64,000 nucleotides of DNA, taken from Aliirhizobium wenxiniae (GTDB lineage: Bacteria > Pseudomonadota > Alphaproteobacteria > Rhizobiales > Rhizobiaceae). Below the pieces are notes generated by a model that worked only from the letters and a program-made list of their open reading frames with translations, was not told the origin of the DNA and made no database searches. Position numbers and translations under genes: made by a program. Each line of letters starts with the position of its first letter. Positions within the stretch are counted from its first letter, which is position 1. The DNA lies in contig NZ_JACHEG010000008.1 of the NCBI RefSeq assembly GCF_014201355.1, positions 62,001 through 126,000 of the forward strand. The letters are read 5' to 3'. Positions 1-8,562 of the stretch are shown here, one piece after another.

Positions 1-174
1 GGGCAGACGCATGTCAATCGTTACTCGCTCGATCTCCTACGGCGCATCGAGGAAGGCGAGATCGATCCGAGTTTTATTATAACCCACCGTGCCAAACTTG
101 AGGACGGTCCAGCCCTCTACGAAACGTTCCGGGATAAGAAGGATAACTGCATAAAAGTGGTTCTAACAGCATGA
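1..174 (+). CDS. Zinc-dependent alcohol dehydrogenase, C-terminal end (partial)
   Basis: Reading frame 1 is open from the window edge to a TGA at 172-174 and encodes about 57 residues. The segment (…HVNRYSLDLL…IDPSFIITHR…EDGPALYETFRDKKD…KVVL) matches the C-terminal end of zinc-dependent, glutathione-independent formaldehyde-dehydrogenase-like alcohol dehydrogenases. In this family it completes the catalytic domain after the Rossmann fold. The catalytic and zinc-binding part lies outside the window, so the substrate cannot be judged. The flavoprotein gene starts 10 bases after the stop, so the two may form one transcript. Confidence 0.75.
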   Translation, partial: GQTHVNRYSLDLLRRIEEGEIDPSFIITHRAKLEDGPALYETFRDKKDNCIKVVLTA

Positions 175-184
175 GCCGCGGTTC

Positions 185-1093
185 ATGATGTATGATTGCC
201 TGGTCATCGGCGGGGGACCAGCCGGTCTTACCGCCGCAATCTATCTCGCGCGTTTTCACTTACGTGTCCTGGTCATTGATCGTGGCCAGGGACGCGCCAT
301 GTCTATTCCGATGACACATAATCAGGCAGGTTATCCCGACGGGATCGCCGGCCGCGACCTCGTCATGATGATGCGCAGGCAGGCAACACGCTATGGCGCG
401 GAGTTTCGGATAGGAAACGTTACCTCTCTCACGGCCGGTCCTTCTGGCTTCTCGGCCTTAACCGGCGGAAGACTTATCCATGCGCAATCGGTTCTTCTGG
501 CGACGGGTGTCGTAAACCACAGGCCGGCCCTGGCGGAAAGCCTTCACGAAGAAGCTTTGTCGCGAGGATTGCTCCGATACTGCCCCGTCTGCGATGGATA
601 CGAAGTGACTGACACGGTCGTTGGTGTCATCGGTACCGGAGAGAACGGCTTCACTGAGGCGACCTTCCTTCGAAGCTACACTCAGCACGTCACATTGATC
701 TCGCCGGAGGAGAACCATCTCCTATCCGACGAGCAGCTTTCGAGACTAGTTGCCTATAAAGTTAGACATGTGATCGGACCGATCAGTACGCTTGAGATCG
801 AGGCCGACAGGATAGTCGCTGAAGTGTCAGGTCGAAAGCTGCCGTTTTCGTCGATATACGCGGCAATGGGATCGATGGCGCAATCTCAGTTGGCGAAAAC
901 TCTAGACGCTAGCCTCACCGATGCAGGCTGCATTCAGGTCGACTCTCATCAAAGGACGACCGTTGCTGGGCTTTATGCTGCCGGAGATGTGGTGCCCGGC
1001 CTTGATCAGATAGCCAGCGCCATGGGGCAGGCGGCGATTGCGGCAACAACCATTCGAAACGATATGAGCGCCTCGCGTACGCTGTTGAGGTAG
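185..1093 (+). CDS. NAD(P)/FAD-dependent oxidoreductase, thioredoxin-reductase-like
   Basis: 302 aa, close to the roughly 310-aa length of low-molecular-weight thioredoxin reductases. The N-terminal FAD-binding motif GGGPAGL is at about residues 9-15, the redox pair CPVC at 133-136 (CPVCDG), and the NADPH-binding GTGENG at about 150-155. A C-terminal ATG/AGD-type FAD motif (AAGDV) is present. The cytosolic protein probably uses NAD(P)H to reduce a disulfide or small acceptor; the partner is unknown. It is not necessarily trxB, because the spacing and flanking residues fit the looser TrxR-like group. It starts at ATG 185 or the adjacent ATG 188, just after an alcohol dehydrogenase gene. Confidence 0.85.
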   Translation: MMYDCLVIGGGPAGLTAAIYLARFHLRVLVIDRGQGRAMSIPMTHNQAGYPDGIAGRDLVMMMRRQATRYGAEFRIGNVTSLTAGPSGFSALTGGRLIHAQSVLLATGVVNHRPALAESLHEEALSRGLLRYCPVCDGYEVTDTVVGVIGTGENGFTEATFLRSYTQHVTLISPEENHLLSDEQLSRLVAYKVRHVIGPISTLEIEADRIVAEVSGRKLPFSSIYAAMGSMAQSQLAKTLDASLTDAGCIQVDSHQRTTVAGLYAAGDVVPGLDQIASAMGQAAIAATTIRNDMSASRTLLR

Positions 1094-1225
1094 ATGACGA
1101 GACGCGGTTTTATCCGCTTTCGACCCCCGGAGTTCATGACCTGCGATCGAGCAAAGATATTTTCGGAAGCCGCGGAACTCGTGAACCAATGGGATGTTCG
1201 ACGTCTCTAACGTGGAGATCGAAAT

Positions 1226-1435
1226 ATGAGCAACCCAAAAGACGATGCCAAGGGCCAGTACGCGCCCTCACAGGCAGACCGTAAAGCGACCGGCGTTCAC
1301 AGTGCAAAACCTACCGTGATCACGGGTTCGGAAGATGCGACAGTTCATCGTGACCCACCCGGGAAAAAGCCTGAGAAGGATTTCGATCTGAACTACGATC
1401 CCGCCGAGCCAAACGAGCAGAATTCTCGCGGCTAG
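1226..1435 (+). CDS. Small hydrophilic hypothetical protein (69 aa)
   Basis: A 69-aa, very polar protein rich in Asp, Lys, Pro and Gly, with no hydrophobic segment and probably disordered. The start has a GGAGATCGAA Shine-Dalgarno-like stretch just upstream of ATG 1226. The composition is like small stress-related rhizobial proteins, but I recognise no family. About 65 bases upstream there is GGAAC followed after 16 bases by TGTT, a poor match to an EcfG promoter. Coding is likely but not certain. Confidence 0.5.
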   Translation: MSNPKDDAKGQYAPSQADRKATGVHSAKPTVITGSEDATVHRDPPGKKPEKDFDLNYDPAEPNEQNSRG

Positions 1436-1648
1436 CAGTCATCATGAGCGGGAGCGAGAGCTCCCTTCTCTCCCCAATACCGTCGCAAGCCGTTACGGCG
1501 CTTCGCGCATGCCGCATGCGAACACGAGACGGGATGTAACACTGGCATCGTTGCGTATCGTAGTTGGACTAAACCGCACCATCTTTCGCACCGAGTAAAG
1601 TCTTGCGCGCTAAACGGAATTTCGTCCACAAACTGAGGCAATTTAATA

Positions 1649-2728
1649 ATGAGTGCGACTAGCACATCAGATCTACAGTCAGGCTCAAATGAAAAAGCTT
1701 GGCTGAAGATCCTCGCAAAATATCGACAGCCGGATGTAGGTCGCGCCGTCTATGAGCTTGCAGTCACAGTCGTACCGTTCCTGCTGCTTTGGCTCGGGAC
1801 CTGGTTTGCCTTCTATTTTGAGTTCTGGCCAGGCATGGTTCTGATCGTGCCGGCGGCCGGATTTCTGCTGAGGCTTTTCATGCTCCAACACGACTGCGGC
1901 CATGGCTCCCTCTTCGGTCGTCGTCGCTGGGACGACTGGACCGGAAGAGTGATCGGCGTCCTGACGTTGACACCTTACGATTACTGGCGTCGAGCCCACG
2001 CCGAGCACCACGCCTCGGCCGGCAATCTCGACGAACGCGGGGTTGGCGATATTACGACCCTCACTGTTCGCGAATATCATTCCCTGTCTGCACGGGGAAA
2101 GGTCGGTTATCGGCTCTATCGGCATCCTGCCGTAATGTTTGGTCTGGGCCCAGCATTCCTGTTTCTGTTCAAACAAAGATTACCTTTCGGACTGATGCGC
2201 TCAGGCGCCCTTCCCTGGGTGTCGACACTCGCCACGAACGCCGCTGTTGCAGTGGTCGCTGTCGTGGTGATCTGGGCGGTGGGACTTATACCTTTCCTCT
2301 TGGTTCATCTGCCAATCGTGTTGATTGCCAGTTCCGCCGGTGTCTGGCTTTTTTACGTTCAGCATCAGTTCGAGGATACGCACTGGTCGAGGCCGCCGGA
2401 TTGGAATTTCCCTTACGCAGCTATGCATGGAGCGTCCTACTACAATCTCCCCGCGCCACTGCGATGGATCACCGGAAACATCGGAATGCATCATATCCAC
2501 CATCTGTCGAGCAAAGTGCCCTTCTACAGATTGCCCGAAATTCTTCGGGATTACCCCGAACTGGCGAATGTGGGGCGGATCAGCGTTCGTGACAGCCTTG
2601 CCTGCGTAAAACTCGTCTTGTGGGACGAGAGAACACAGCGACTAATCTCTTTGAATGAAGCTCGCGCACAACAGACAGGTGCGCCAACAGCGTCGCCGCC
2701 TGAAGCTCCACGTCCCGTGAAAGGATGA
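1649..2728 (+). CDS. Fatty acid desaturase family membrane protein
   Basis: 359 aa with the three histidine boxes of membrane di-iron desaturases: HDCGH at residues 81-85, HAEHH at 117-121 and HHIHH at 281-285. Hydrophobic segments lie at about 38-80 and 190-235. It should use di-iron and O2 to introduce a double bond into a membrane fatty acyl chain, or hydroxylate a related lipid. The exact substrate is unknown. The downstream gene begins in an ATGA overlap with this stop codon, so the two are translationally coupled. A badly decayed second copy lies at 22121-22475. Confidence 0.9.
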   Translation: MSATSTSDLQSGSNEKAWLKILAKYRQPDVGRAVYELAVTVVPFLLLWLGTWFAFYFEFWPGMVLIVPAAGFLLRLFMLQHDCGHGSLFGRRRWDDWTGRVIGVLTLTPYDYWRRAHAEHHASAGNLDERGVGDITTLTVREYHSLSARGKVGYRLYRHPAVMFGLGPAFLFLFKQRLPFGLMRSGALPWVSTLATNAAVAVVAVVVIWAVGLIPFLLVHLPIVLIASSAGVWLFYVQHQFEDTHWSRPPDWNFPYAAMHGASYYNLPAPLRWITGNIGMHHIHHLSSKVPFYRLPEILRDYPELANVGRISVRDSLACVKLVLWDERTQRLISLNEARAQQTGAPTASPPEAPRPVKG

Positions 2729-3183
2729 TAGCAATGCACAATCTGAAAGAATTTGCCACGAGTTCCAACGGTGACCGATGGTTCCTCGGACGTAACGAGC
2801 AGAGCAGTGCAGCATTTGTTCTCCATCGAGGCAATCCTGCGTCGGGGGGGCATGAAACACGAAGCACTGTCGATTCATTCTTGGCGCAAGAGCCGAGGGG
2901 ACCACAACACGACAGGCTCGCCGCAGTTCTTGCAGCTATCGAAGCGCCAGAAACTGCGGACGGCGGGGAGGAGGAAAAGACTCCATCACTGAAATTGGCC
3001 GAGGAATATCTCCGGCTAGGCGGCAAACGGCGAGCTAAGGTCGACGACAACATCGTCAACACGCGGCTATGGGAGGACGAACCCAAGGAGGCTTCGGAAT
3101 TCTGGGATATCAAGGTTGAGCCGATGGAGGAGAAGCAGCGCCGCGAGGTCGAACTCCATCTGCCCTCGATCAGCGATGACTGA
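2725..3183 (+). CDS. Hypothetical protein, paralogue of the broken gene at 35675
   Basis: 152 aa, acidic and cytosolic. The start ATG 2725 overlaps the desaturase stop by four bases; a second ATG at 2734 has AAAGGA about 8 bases upstream and may be the real start. The N-terminal half (SSNGDRWFL…VLHRGN…GGHETRSTVDSFL) and C-terminal half (LRLGGKRRAKVDDNIVN…REVELHLPSISD) are both conserved in the pseudogene at 35675-36283, so this is a real two-part family. I do not recognise a named domain. Coupling to the desaturase suggests a related role in membrane or stress adaptation, which is inference. Confidence 0.75.
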   Translation: MIAMHNLKEFATSSNGDRWFLGRNEQSSAAFVLHRGNPASGGHETRSTVDSFLAQEPRGPQHDRLAAVLAAIEAPETADGGEEEKTPSLKLAEEYLRLGGKRRAKVDDNIVNTRLWEDEPKEASEFWDIKVEPMEEKQRREVELHLPSISDD

Positions 3184-3188
3184 CGTCT

Positions 3189-4100
3189 CTATCCTGCTTT
3201 CTCGTTTAACATCTCCGCAAGGCGTTGCGCGTTCCTGATGGAATGGCCGTCGCGATCATTGTTGAAATACACCCAGACGGTTTTCGCAGACGAGCTCAAT
3301 ATTCGGTCCGACCAGACCAGCAGCTCTTGATCACTGTAGTCGTGCCGATACCACTGGCTCACACCGTGAAAGCGGACATAGATGTCATCGGCGGTTTTCA
3401 CGAGTTCGTCCGGCAACCTCGGACCACTGCAGGAGCAGAAGATTACACCCGCGGACGAGAAGGCTTCGTACACCGTCGCATTCCACCAGCTTTTATGACG
3501 AAATTCCACGACATTGCGACGCCGCGGATCAAGCTGAGAAAGGATCGAGTGAAGAGTTTCGGCTGAATATCGAACGCTCGGCGGGAGTTGGAACAGGAAA
3601 CACCCCATTTGAGGCCCGAGTATATCGGCGATGTAACCAAAATCCTGGATCAGGGTTTCCGTTTCATCGAAACGCTTGATGTGGGTAATGAGCTCACAGA
3701 CCTTGATCGAGTAAACGAATCCCGGATCGGCCTGGCGGATCCACGTCTTAACCGCACCCACGGTCGGCCAGGAATAAAACGGCGCGTTCAGCTCGACCGT
3801 TTTGAAACGGCCCTGGTAGATCGAAAACCATTGGCTTGATGGCACGTCGGAGGGATACATGGCCCCTTTCCAATGCCAGTAATACCATCCGGAGCAGCCG
3901 ATATGGACGCATCCGGATACCGGGTCAGACGCCACTGGTTCGAGCGTTGGCCGCAATATGCGAAGTTCGTGCATTCTGGCTGCGCGCGTGACATTGGCAT
4001 CGCGCTGTTTTTGACGGCGCTCGGCTCGTCGGATGCGGCGCGCAGCGATCTCGTCTTCCGATAGTTCACTCACCGTGCTTCTCGCGGTCCGACAAGGCAA
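3189..4100 (-). CDS. DUF72 domain-containing protein (YecE-like)
   Basis: 303 aa. The stretch HIGCSGWYYWHWKG at about residues 68-81, the following Y…F.TVELNAPFYSWPT segment and the C-terminal YVRFHG and VYFNND motifs are characteristic of the DUF72/YecE family, a TIM-barrel-like fold of unknown biochemical function. The first 50 or so residues are a basic extension (RRIRRAERRQKQRDA) that could be a linker or nucleic-acid contact, or the true start may be further in. It lies next to the HAD phosphatase in the same orientation, 6 bases apart. Confidence 0.85.
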   Translation of the reverse strand: MPCRTARSTVSELSEDEIAARRIRRAERRQKQRDANVTRAARMHELRILRPTLEPVASDPVSGCVHIGCSGWYYWHWKGAMYPSDVPSSQWFSIYQGRFKTVELNAPFYSWPTVGAVKTWIRQADPGFVYSIKVCELITHIKRFDETETLIQDFGYIADILGPQMGCFLFQLPPSVRYSAETLHSILSQLDPRRRNVVEFRHKSWWNATVYEAFSSAGVIFCSCSGPRLPDELVKTADDIYVRFHGVSQWYRHDYSDQELLVWSDRILSSSAKTVWVYFNNDRDGHSIRNAQRLAEMLNEKAG

Positions 4101-4106
4101 GAGCGG

Positions 4107-4781
4107 TCATTCGATATGATGACCCAGTGGGGAGTTGGCGTAATCCGACAACAACGCAGCGACGTCATCGTAGATGGCAATCGCGCCAGCATTCCGCAGG
4201 AGCACATCCGCAAATCCTCCGGACCGCAACGCCACTGTGGAAATGCCAATTTTGCGAGCCGCCTCGACGTCGTAGGGCGAATCTCCCACCACCATCACTT
4301 CCTCGGTCGTTACATCCTTCAATTTCGCCAGCGCGGTCGAAAAGATATCGGGAGACGGTTTGGTGTTTTCCACTTCGCCGCCACTTGTCGTGGCGGCCAC
4401 GAGCTCCCTGATATTCAGTTCGTCCATATAGTGGCTGAGATCATCCTGCGAAGCCGAAGAGGCCAGCACGACCTGCTGCTGACACTCACTGGAATGTGCA
4501 AGCAGCTCGAAAGCGTGCCGGAACGGTTTGACAGACGCGCGATACTTGCGACGGAAAATCCCGCCCTGCAACTTTCCCAGTTCCTGACATGTCGCGGCAT
4601 CAAGGTCCGGCTTGAGCGCGGGTATCAGCATATCGGCACCCTTGCCGATCTGAGCATGAATTTCCGGTTCTGAGAAGGTTATTCCGATGCTCTCAAATGC
4701 CTCGCGCCAGGCAAGCACGTGCAGGTCGTTGCTGTCCACGAGCGTGCCATCGATATCGAAAAGGATTGCCTTGACCAGCAC
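4107..4781 (-). CDS. HAD family hydrolase, phosphoglycolate phosphatase-like
   Basis: 224 aa. HAD motif I is DIDGTLVD, with nucleophile Asp9 and general acid Asp11. Motif II serine is in VVLASSAS, motif III lysine in NTKPSPDIF, and motif IV is VVGDSPYDVEAA. It has the alpha-helical cap between motifs I and II typical of subfamily IA, so it should be a cytosolic phosphatase of a small phosphorylated sugar or glycolate. The substrate cannot be named from sequence. It is transcribed immediately upstream of the DUF72 gene and probably cotranscribed with it. Confidence 0.85.
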   Translation of the reverse strand: MLVKAILFDIDGTLVDSNDLHVLAWREAFESIGITFSEPEIHAQIGKGADMLIPALKPDLDAATCQELGKLQGGIFRRKYRASVKPFRHAFELLAHSSECQQQVVLASSASQDDLSHYMDELNIRELVAATTSGGEVENTKPSPDIFSTALAKLKDVTTEEVMVVGDSPYDVEAARKIGISTVALRSGGFADVLLRNAGAIAIYDDVAALLSDYANSPLGHHIE

Positions 4782-5142
4782 TTGAGATCCCTATCATCTA
4801 ATTTGTTTCAGATATCCGCGACGGTTGGCGTGACGGTTTCGCAACTGCGCAGACGGCTAGGCATGGCCGGCGCAAAAGTCGTCATCTTCAACGCCAGTGG
4901 AATATTTTGTCTTCGCTTGCCGTATTGAAGCGAGATGGACGGAGAGCGCTGATCTAAAAGCCAGTATCTCTTGCCGTCGTATGTGGGCCGCAGCAGCACG
5001 CAACAGCATTTTCGAACTTTCGTCGACCATGAGACCTTCTTGTCCACCAATCACGAGGGTAAATTTGAGCAGAGCTGTTCGTCTCAGGTGTGCATAGCCG
5101 TGGACAAATAACTTTGGCGGAGGGTTGATACCCATCTCGATA
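4782..5142. other. Intergenic stretch with no convincing gene
   Basis: Open frames exist on both strands (for example 4857-5255 minus and 4897-5097 plus) but none has a family match I recognise, and the frames contradict each other. The minus frame from about 5050 to 4857 (residues like SSKMLLRAAAAHIRRQE) is the only one with protein-like composition and could be a short gene or remnant. Confidence 0.4.
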
Positions 5143-5283
5143 CTAAGAAGATGAGGGTGGCTTTCTGCCCATTGCCCTGTCGATGCCCTTCTTCGCCTCC
5201 TCTGCGAGTTTTTTGCGATTTTCGTCAGCGTTCTCGCCAGTCCGGCCGGCATCACTTTCCGCGTCAGGCTTTTTATCGGTCAT
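5143..5283 (-). CDS. Small charged hypothetical protein (46 aa)
   Basis: 46 aa, starting MTDKKPDAESDAG and ending GRKPPSSS. It is highly charged with a probable helix NADENRKKLAEEAKKGI. The start is chosen at 5283 because a good Shine-Dalgarno (AAAGGTGG) lies about 6 bases upstream. There are no hydrophobic segments and no named family. Such short Lys/Glu/Ala-rich proteins are common in stress regulons of rhizobia, but that is only an analogy. Confidence 0.5.
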   Translation of the reverse strand: MTDKKPDAESDAGRTGENADENRKKLAEEAKKGIDRAMGRKPPSSS

Positions 5284-5476
5284 TGGTCCACCTTTCATTG
5301 CGGTGCGAACCGCCGCGGGCAGCCATAGTTCCACAAGGGCTCATGATATTTTGAGTTGAGGCGAGAAGTTTCGGCTGTTGAACACACATCGCGGAATCAC
5401 AACAGCAGGTTGCTGAGCGTCTCGACCGGCTAGTGACTATCGGTCGGATCAACCCTCCAGCGAAAGTGACAACACC

Positions 5477-6514
5477 TCACGAGCTGCGGGTCAACTCTTG
5501 GGGAAGGTGAATATTGATATGAAGTCCACTGTCACGCCAGTTCCAGGCCACCTGCCCATGAAGTTGTCGTTCGACGAGAGTTCGTACAATCTTGGTCCCA
5601 AACCCTTCATTGGGTTTATCGCCGCTAAAAGGCTGGGTTTGCTCGGCCCAAGTTATATCGACGCTCCCACCCGGCTGAATGTCCCATGCGACGGCAACAG
5701 ACCCCCTACCGACGGCCGCGGTCCCATGCGTCAGTGCGTTGGTTGCCAATTCATGGAAAGCGAGAGAGAGCGGCTGTACCGTGTCCGGCGTTATAAAAAG
5801 GACGGGCCCTTTGAATTCACAGAAATTCTGCTGGGGATCCGGAAACTGCGCCAGGATCAGTCTACGAAGGTCGACAGCTACCCAACCCGCTTCAGAAAGG
5901 AGAGTGTGCGCCGCTGAAATCGCATGAACGCGGCGCTGCACCGCCAGCGCATAAGCCGCCGGCTCAGTGGCTCGCCTCAGACGCACAATGCTTTCGACGA
6001 TCGCGAGGGCATTTCGCGCTCGATGATCTACCTCCATGAGCAACCGACGCTCGGATGCCTCAAGTTCCTTCATCTTCCGGAAATCACTCACATCCAGCTG
6101 AGAGGCGAAGTAGTAGGCAAGCTGCTGATCGTCATCTCTGATCGGGCTGATATGCAGCTCGTTCCAGAACGACGTCCCGTCTTTCTTATAGTTCAGAATG
6201 TCGACCGTAGCCTCAAGCTCATCGGCTATGGCGTATCGAAGTTGGTCGACAACAGCTCGATCCGTATTCTCTCCCTGCAGAAACCTGCAGTTACGTCCAA
6301 GTACCTCTCTACTCTCATACCCCGTCAGATTGAGAAACGCCTTGTTGGCAAGAATGATCGGGTGATCGGGGTGGCGGGCATCAGTGAGCACAAGCGGCAT
6401 ACGCGTTCGCTCAAATGCAGAAGCGGATAGCTCCTTATAGTCACGAATCCCCTGTGGGGCAGCGGCCGTCGGCTTGTCGCCATGGACTGGGATATCTGGC
6501 ACATGCAACCTCAT
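5477..6514 (-). CDS. LOV-domain HWE histidine kinase (probable blue-light sensor)
   Basis: 345 aa. An N-terminal PAS/LOV domain spans about residues 30-145 and carries the flavin-binding signature GRNCRFLQG, with the photoactive cysteine at residue 76 that forms the FMN adduct in LOV proteins. The kinase has the HWE-type phosphoacceptor helix (VDHRARNAL, His164), an ATPase N-box (HELATNALTHG, about 254-264) and a glycine-rich C-terminal region. The architecture is that of LOV-HK proteins described in Brucella and Rhizobium, which connect light to general stress or virulence outputs. It is soluble, with no membrane segments. The cognate regulator may be the receiver at 14766-15149 or one encoded elsewhere. 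Confidence 0.92.
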   Translation of the reverse strand: MRLHVPDIPVHGDKPTAAAPQGIRDYKELSASAFERTRMPLVLTDARHPDHPIILANKAFLNLTGYESREVLGRNCRFLQGENTDRAVVDQLRYAIADELEATVDILNYKKDGTSFWNELHISPIRDDDQQLAYYFASQLDVSDFRKMKELEASERRLLMEVDHRARNALAIVESIVRLRRATEPAAYALAVQRRVHAISAAHTLLSEAGWVAVDLRRLILAQFPDPQQNFCEFKGPVLFITPDTVQPLSLAFHELATNALTHGTAAVGRGSVAVAWDIQPGGSVDITWAEQTQPFSGDKPNEGFGTKIVRTLVERQLHGQVAWNWRDSGLHINIHLPQELTRSS

Positions 6515-6897
6515 TCAAATGCTGAGCGAGTAACTCCACAACGAGGTTATTGTTTCATGGGATATTTTAGGCCCACATCACCAGGAGTACCATTGCTCCA
6601 GCAAGACCCTTGGCCCAGGAATCAGCGTTGACTGCCAGTTAGGATCTGGTTGATGGCTTCGGCTCATGAGGATCGCAGCGTCACCGCCGACGCAACTGAC
6701 TTGCTCTTGAACAGATTCGGGCCACTGTTATCCTTTAGAAAAGTCTAAGCGTCTGAGTTTGCAGGAATATATACCGCGTCAGTGGACTCGACGGTTGAAA
6801 GCTCCCGAGCACCTAAGGCTACTGTACGGTTTTAAAGGCTCGCGAGGCCTGAATTGCACCTGCAAAAATTATCCGGGAAATAAAAAGAAAGGGAGAC
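6515..6897. other. Intergenic region between divergent genes
   Basis: 383 bases separating the LOV kinase gene (minus) from the SRPBCC gene (plus). It should hold both promoters. I see no clear consensus promoter, operator or RNA structure; a GGGAG Shine-Dalgarno precedes the ATG at 6898. Confidence 0.5.
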
Positions 6898-7401
6898 ATG
6901 AACGGACAAGCGGAACTTGCGGGTAGTAATCAGAACCGCGTCTATGTTAGCCGCATAGGAGATTGCGAACTTGTCGTAACCTGGATTTTCAACGCGCCGC
7001 CGAGCTTGGTTTACAGGGCTTGGAGCCAGCCTGATCTTTTCCAGCTCTGGTGGGTACCGAAATCCGCTTCCGGCGTTTCGCTTGTATCGTGCGCTATGGA
7101 TGTCCGTACCGGGGGAAAGTACCGGCTGGAATTCGGCGCCGGTGGTTCGGACACCATGGCTTTCTACGGTAAGTATCTCGACGTGACGCCGAATGAGCGC
7201 ATCGTCTGGACTAACGACGAAGGCGGAGAAGGTGCGGTCACCACCGTGTCCTTCTCGGACCAGGGCGACAAGACGCTACTGAGCTTCCACGAAGTCTACC
7301 CATCCAAAGAGACGCTTGAGAAAGCCATGCTCGGTTCTGCTTCAGCACTACCGGAACAGCTCGAACAACTCGCAGCATTGCTTTCAATCAATGCCGGGTA
7401 G
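6898..7401 (+). CDS. SRPBCC / AHSA1-like domain protein
   Basis: 167 aa with the START-like fold signature VTWIFNAPPSLVYRAWSQPDLFQLWW near residues 25-50, followed by GGKYRLEF and the NERIVWTN and TTVSFSDQGDKTLLSFHE strands typical of the activator-of-Hsp90 (AHSA1/DUF1801-type) SRPBCC group. Such proteins bind hydrophobic ligands in a helix-grip cavity. No catalytic residues can be assigned. Start ATG 6898 has a strong GGGAG ribosome site. It stands alone, divergent from the LOV kinase. Confidence 0.85.
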   Translation: MNGQAELAGSNQNRVYVSRIGDCELVVTWIFNAPPSLVYRAWSQPDLFQLWWVPKSASGVSLVSCAMDVRTGGKYRLEFGAGGSDTMAFYGKYLDVTPNERIVWTNDEGGEGAVTTVSFSDQGDKTLLSFHEVYPSKETLEKAMLGSASALPEQLEQLAALLSINAG

Positions 7402-7623
7402 CTGGCGACAAACAGACCCGCGAATTCCATGTTGTTGAAAGCCCAGCCCCACCTGCTCTCCGGCAGGTCAGATGCGTGAGGCTGCAATTCGAATGCGACG
7501 AGCGACCCAGCCTCCTTCTTATCGCGGTTTCGCTGGCGATCAATTACCACGACCCAGCCTTGTAATCGAATATAAATGCACGACTTACAGTGTAGTGACG
7601 GCATGTCTTCAGGGCGCTGTCGC

Positions 7624-7641
7624 CAAGGGTGCAGAACCTTG
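7624..7641 (+). promoter_or_regulatory. Conserved leader hairpin upstream of the cassette, copy A
   Basis: CAAGG pairs with CCTTG across an 8-base loop, ending 10 bases before the AGGAGG ribosome site. In copy B the arms are identical while the loop differs. The 3' arm (CCTT) could alternatively pair with AAGG of the Shine-Dalgarno. Regulatory function is inference. Confidence 0.4.
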
Positions 7642-7661
7642 CCCCAACAAAGGAGGACAGC

Positions 7662-7952
7662 ATGTCTTCCAATCCAGCAGCAATCACGCAGATCGAAAAA
7701 GCCGGCTTCAAGCTGATCCGGGACGTCTTGAGGACCGCCGGCCTTCGGGGTGTGGAAGCCGAGGCGAGTTCCGACATGAAGCGCGACGCACTGATTTTTC
7801 TCACCTCCGAATTTCGCGATGGGGTCAGGACCAAAGCCAGCCTTTTGGAAGCGCTCACGCGGCGGAGCCGACCTTCAACGGTCGGCGCCCGGTTCGGACG
7901 CTCGTCGAAGGAATACGCCATCGACCGGTGGCGGGATGAAGGTGGCCGTTGA
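7662..7952 (+). CDS. Cassette protein 1 (96 aa, hypothetical), copy A
   Basis: 96 aa, starting MSSNPAAITQIEKAGF. The start is set by a perfect AGGAGG at 7651-7656. It is a soluble, helix-rich basic protein with conserved blocks KLIRDVLRTAGLRGVE, DALIFLTSEFRDGVRTK and FGRSSKEYAIDRWRDEGGR. The copy at 20220-20510 has the same length with mostly conservative changes, so selection on protein sequence is likely. No named family is recognised. Its stop overlaps the start of the DUF1488 gene in TGATG, showing translational coupling. Confidence 0.8.
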   Translation: MSSNPAAITQIEKAGFKLIRDVLRTAGLRGVEAEASSDMKRDALIFLTSEFRDGVRTKASLLEALTRRSRPSTVGARFGRSSKEYAIDRWRDEGGR

Positions 7953-8218
7953 TGGGCGTCAGGTTTCCAAATGAAGCTCGGAGTTTTGATGACAAGAACC
8001 GATGCGTCCGATTCAGTGGCTATGACGGAATGTTCGAGGTAAAGTTCTATCTGGCGACCGAGGTATTCGCCTGTGAGAAATCGCACCGGAATGCCAGCGA
8101 GTGCGACTATCTGACCTCCTTCGACGCGTTGCGGCCCAGAATTCTGAAAGTGGCCGCGAGTGCTTACTCGAAAGCGCAAACAAGTGCCATCTCCCTGAGC
8201 TTACAGGATTTCCGTTGA
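7952..8218 (+). CDS. DUF1488 family protein, copy A
   Basis: 88 aa starting MGVRFPNEARSFDDKNRCV. The pattern RFPNEARSFD…VRFSGYDGMFEVKFYL…FDALRPRILKVAASAY is that of the DUF1488 family common in rhizobial genomes, function unknown. The start ATG 7952 overlaps the previous stop by one base (TGATG), so it depends on translation of cassette gene 1. The paralogue at 20510-20776 is the same length. Confidence 0.8.
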   Translation: MGVRFPNEARSFDDKNRCVRFSGYDGMFEVKFYLATEVFACEKSHRNASECDYLTSFDALRPRILKVAASAYSKAQTSAISLSLQDFR

Positions 8219-8246
8219 GCAGACCGTCTTCTTAAAGGATATGATC

Positions 8247-8417
8247 ATGCGTCAGCCAAGCATTCCAGGAACCAGAGTACCGAGCACAGGAAAAATGGTT
8301 CTCGTCAGCGACTTCGCCAGACGGTTTCGGCTCGATCGGGTCGAGGAGAATAGATTGCGGAAGCTCCTCGGTCCGATCGCCAAGGAAATTGACCTCCTCA
8401 GAAACGCAGGCCGATAG
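8247..8417 (+). CDS. Cassette protein 3 (56 aa, hypothetical), copy A
   Basis: 56 aa, MRQPSIPGTRV…FRLDRVEENRLRKLLGPIAKE…RNAGR. Start ATG 8247 is preferred over ATG 8241 because AAAGGA at 8233-8238 is too close to the latter. The paralogue at 20804-20974 has the same length and a nearly identical C-terminal helix. The C-terminal helix could be a DNA- or protein-binding element. No family is recognised. It is 28 bases after DUF1488, in the same operon. Confidence 0.75.
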   Translation: MRQPSIPGTRVPSTGKMVLVSDFARRFRLDRVEENRLRKLLGPIAKEIDLLRNAGR

Positions 8418-8562
8418 GCGAGGAGCGGTGGTTTCGCCCTTTCGGGATCAGTCGCATGTCCACTCTGGTAGCCGTGGGCTTTGATGACCCTACAGTGCCT
8501 CGTTACTGTTATCGCCCCTCCGACCCGATGGGTTGTCCGTGTTGTCGAAAAGGATCACGGTC

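Noticed and set aside
458..718. Open frame on the minus strand inside the flavoprotein gene
   Set aside because: Antisense to a gene with clear FAD and CxxC motifs; no ribosome site and no family.
1164..1198. EcfG promoter before the 69-aa gene (GGAAC-N16-TGTT)
   Set aside because: The -10 part (TGTT) does not match the C/G-GTT consensus, so it is not listed as a promoter.
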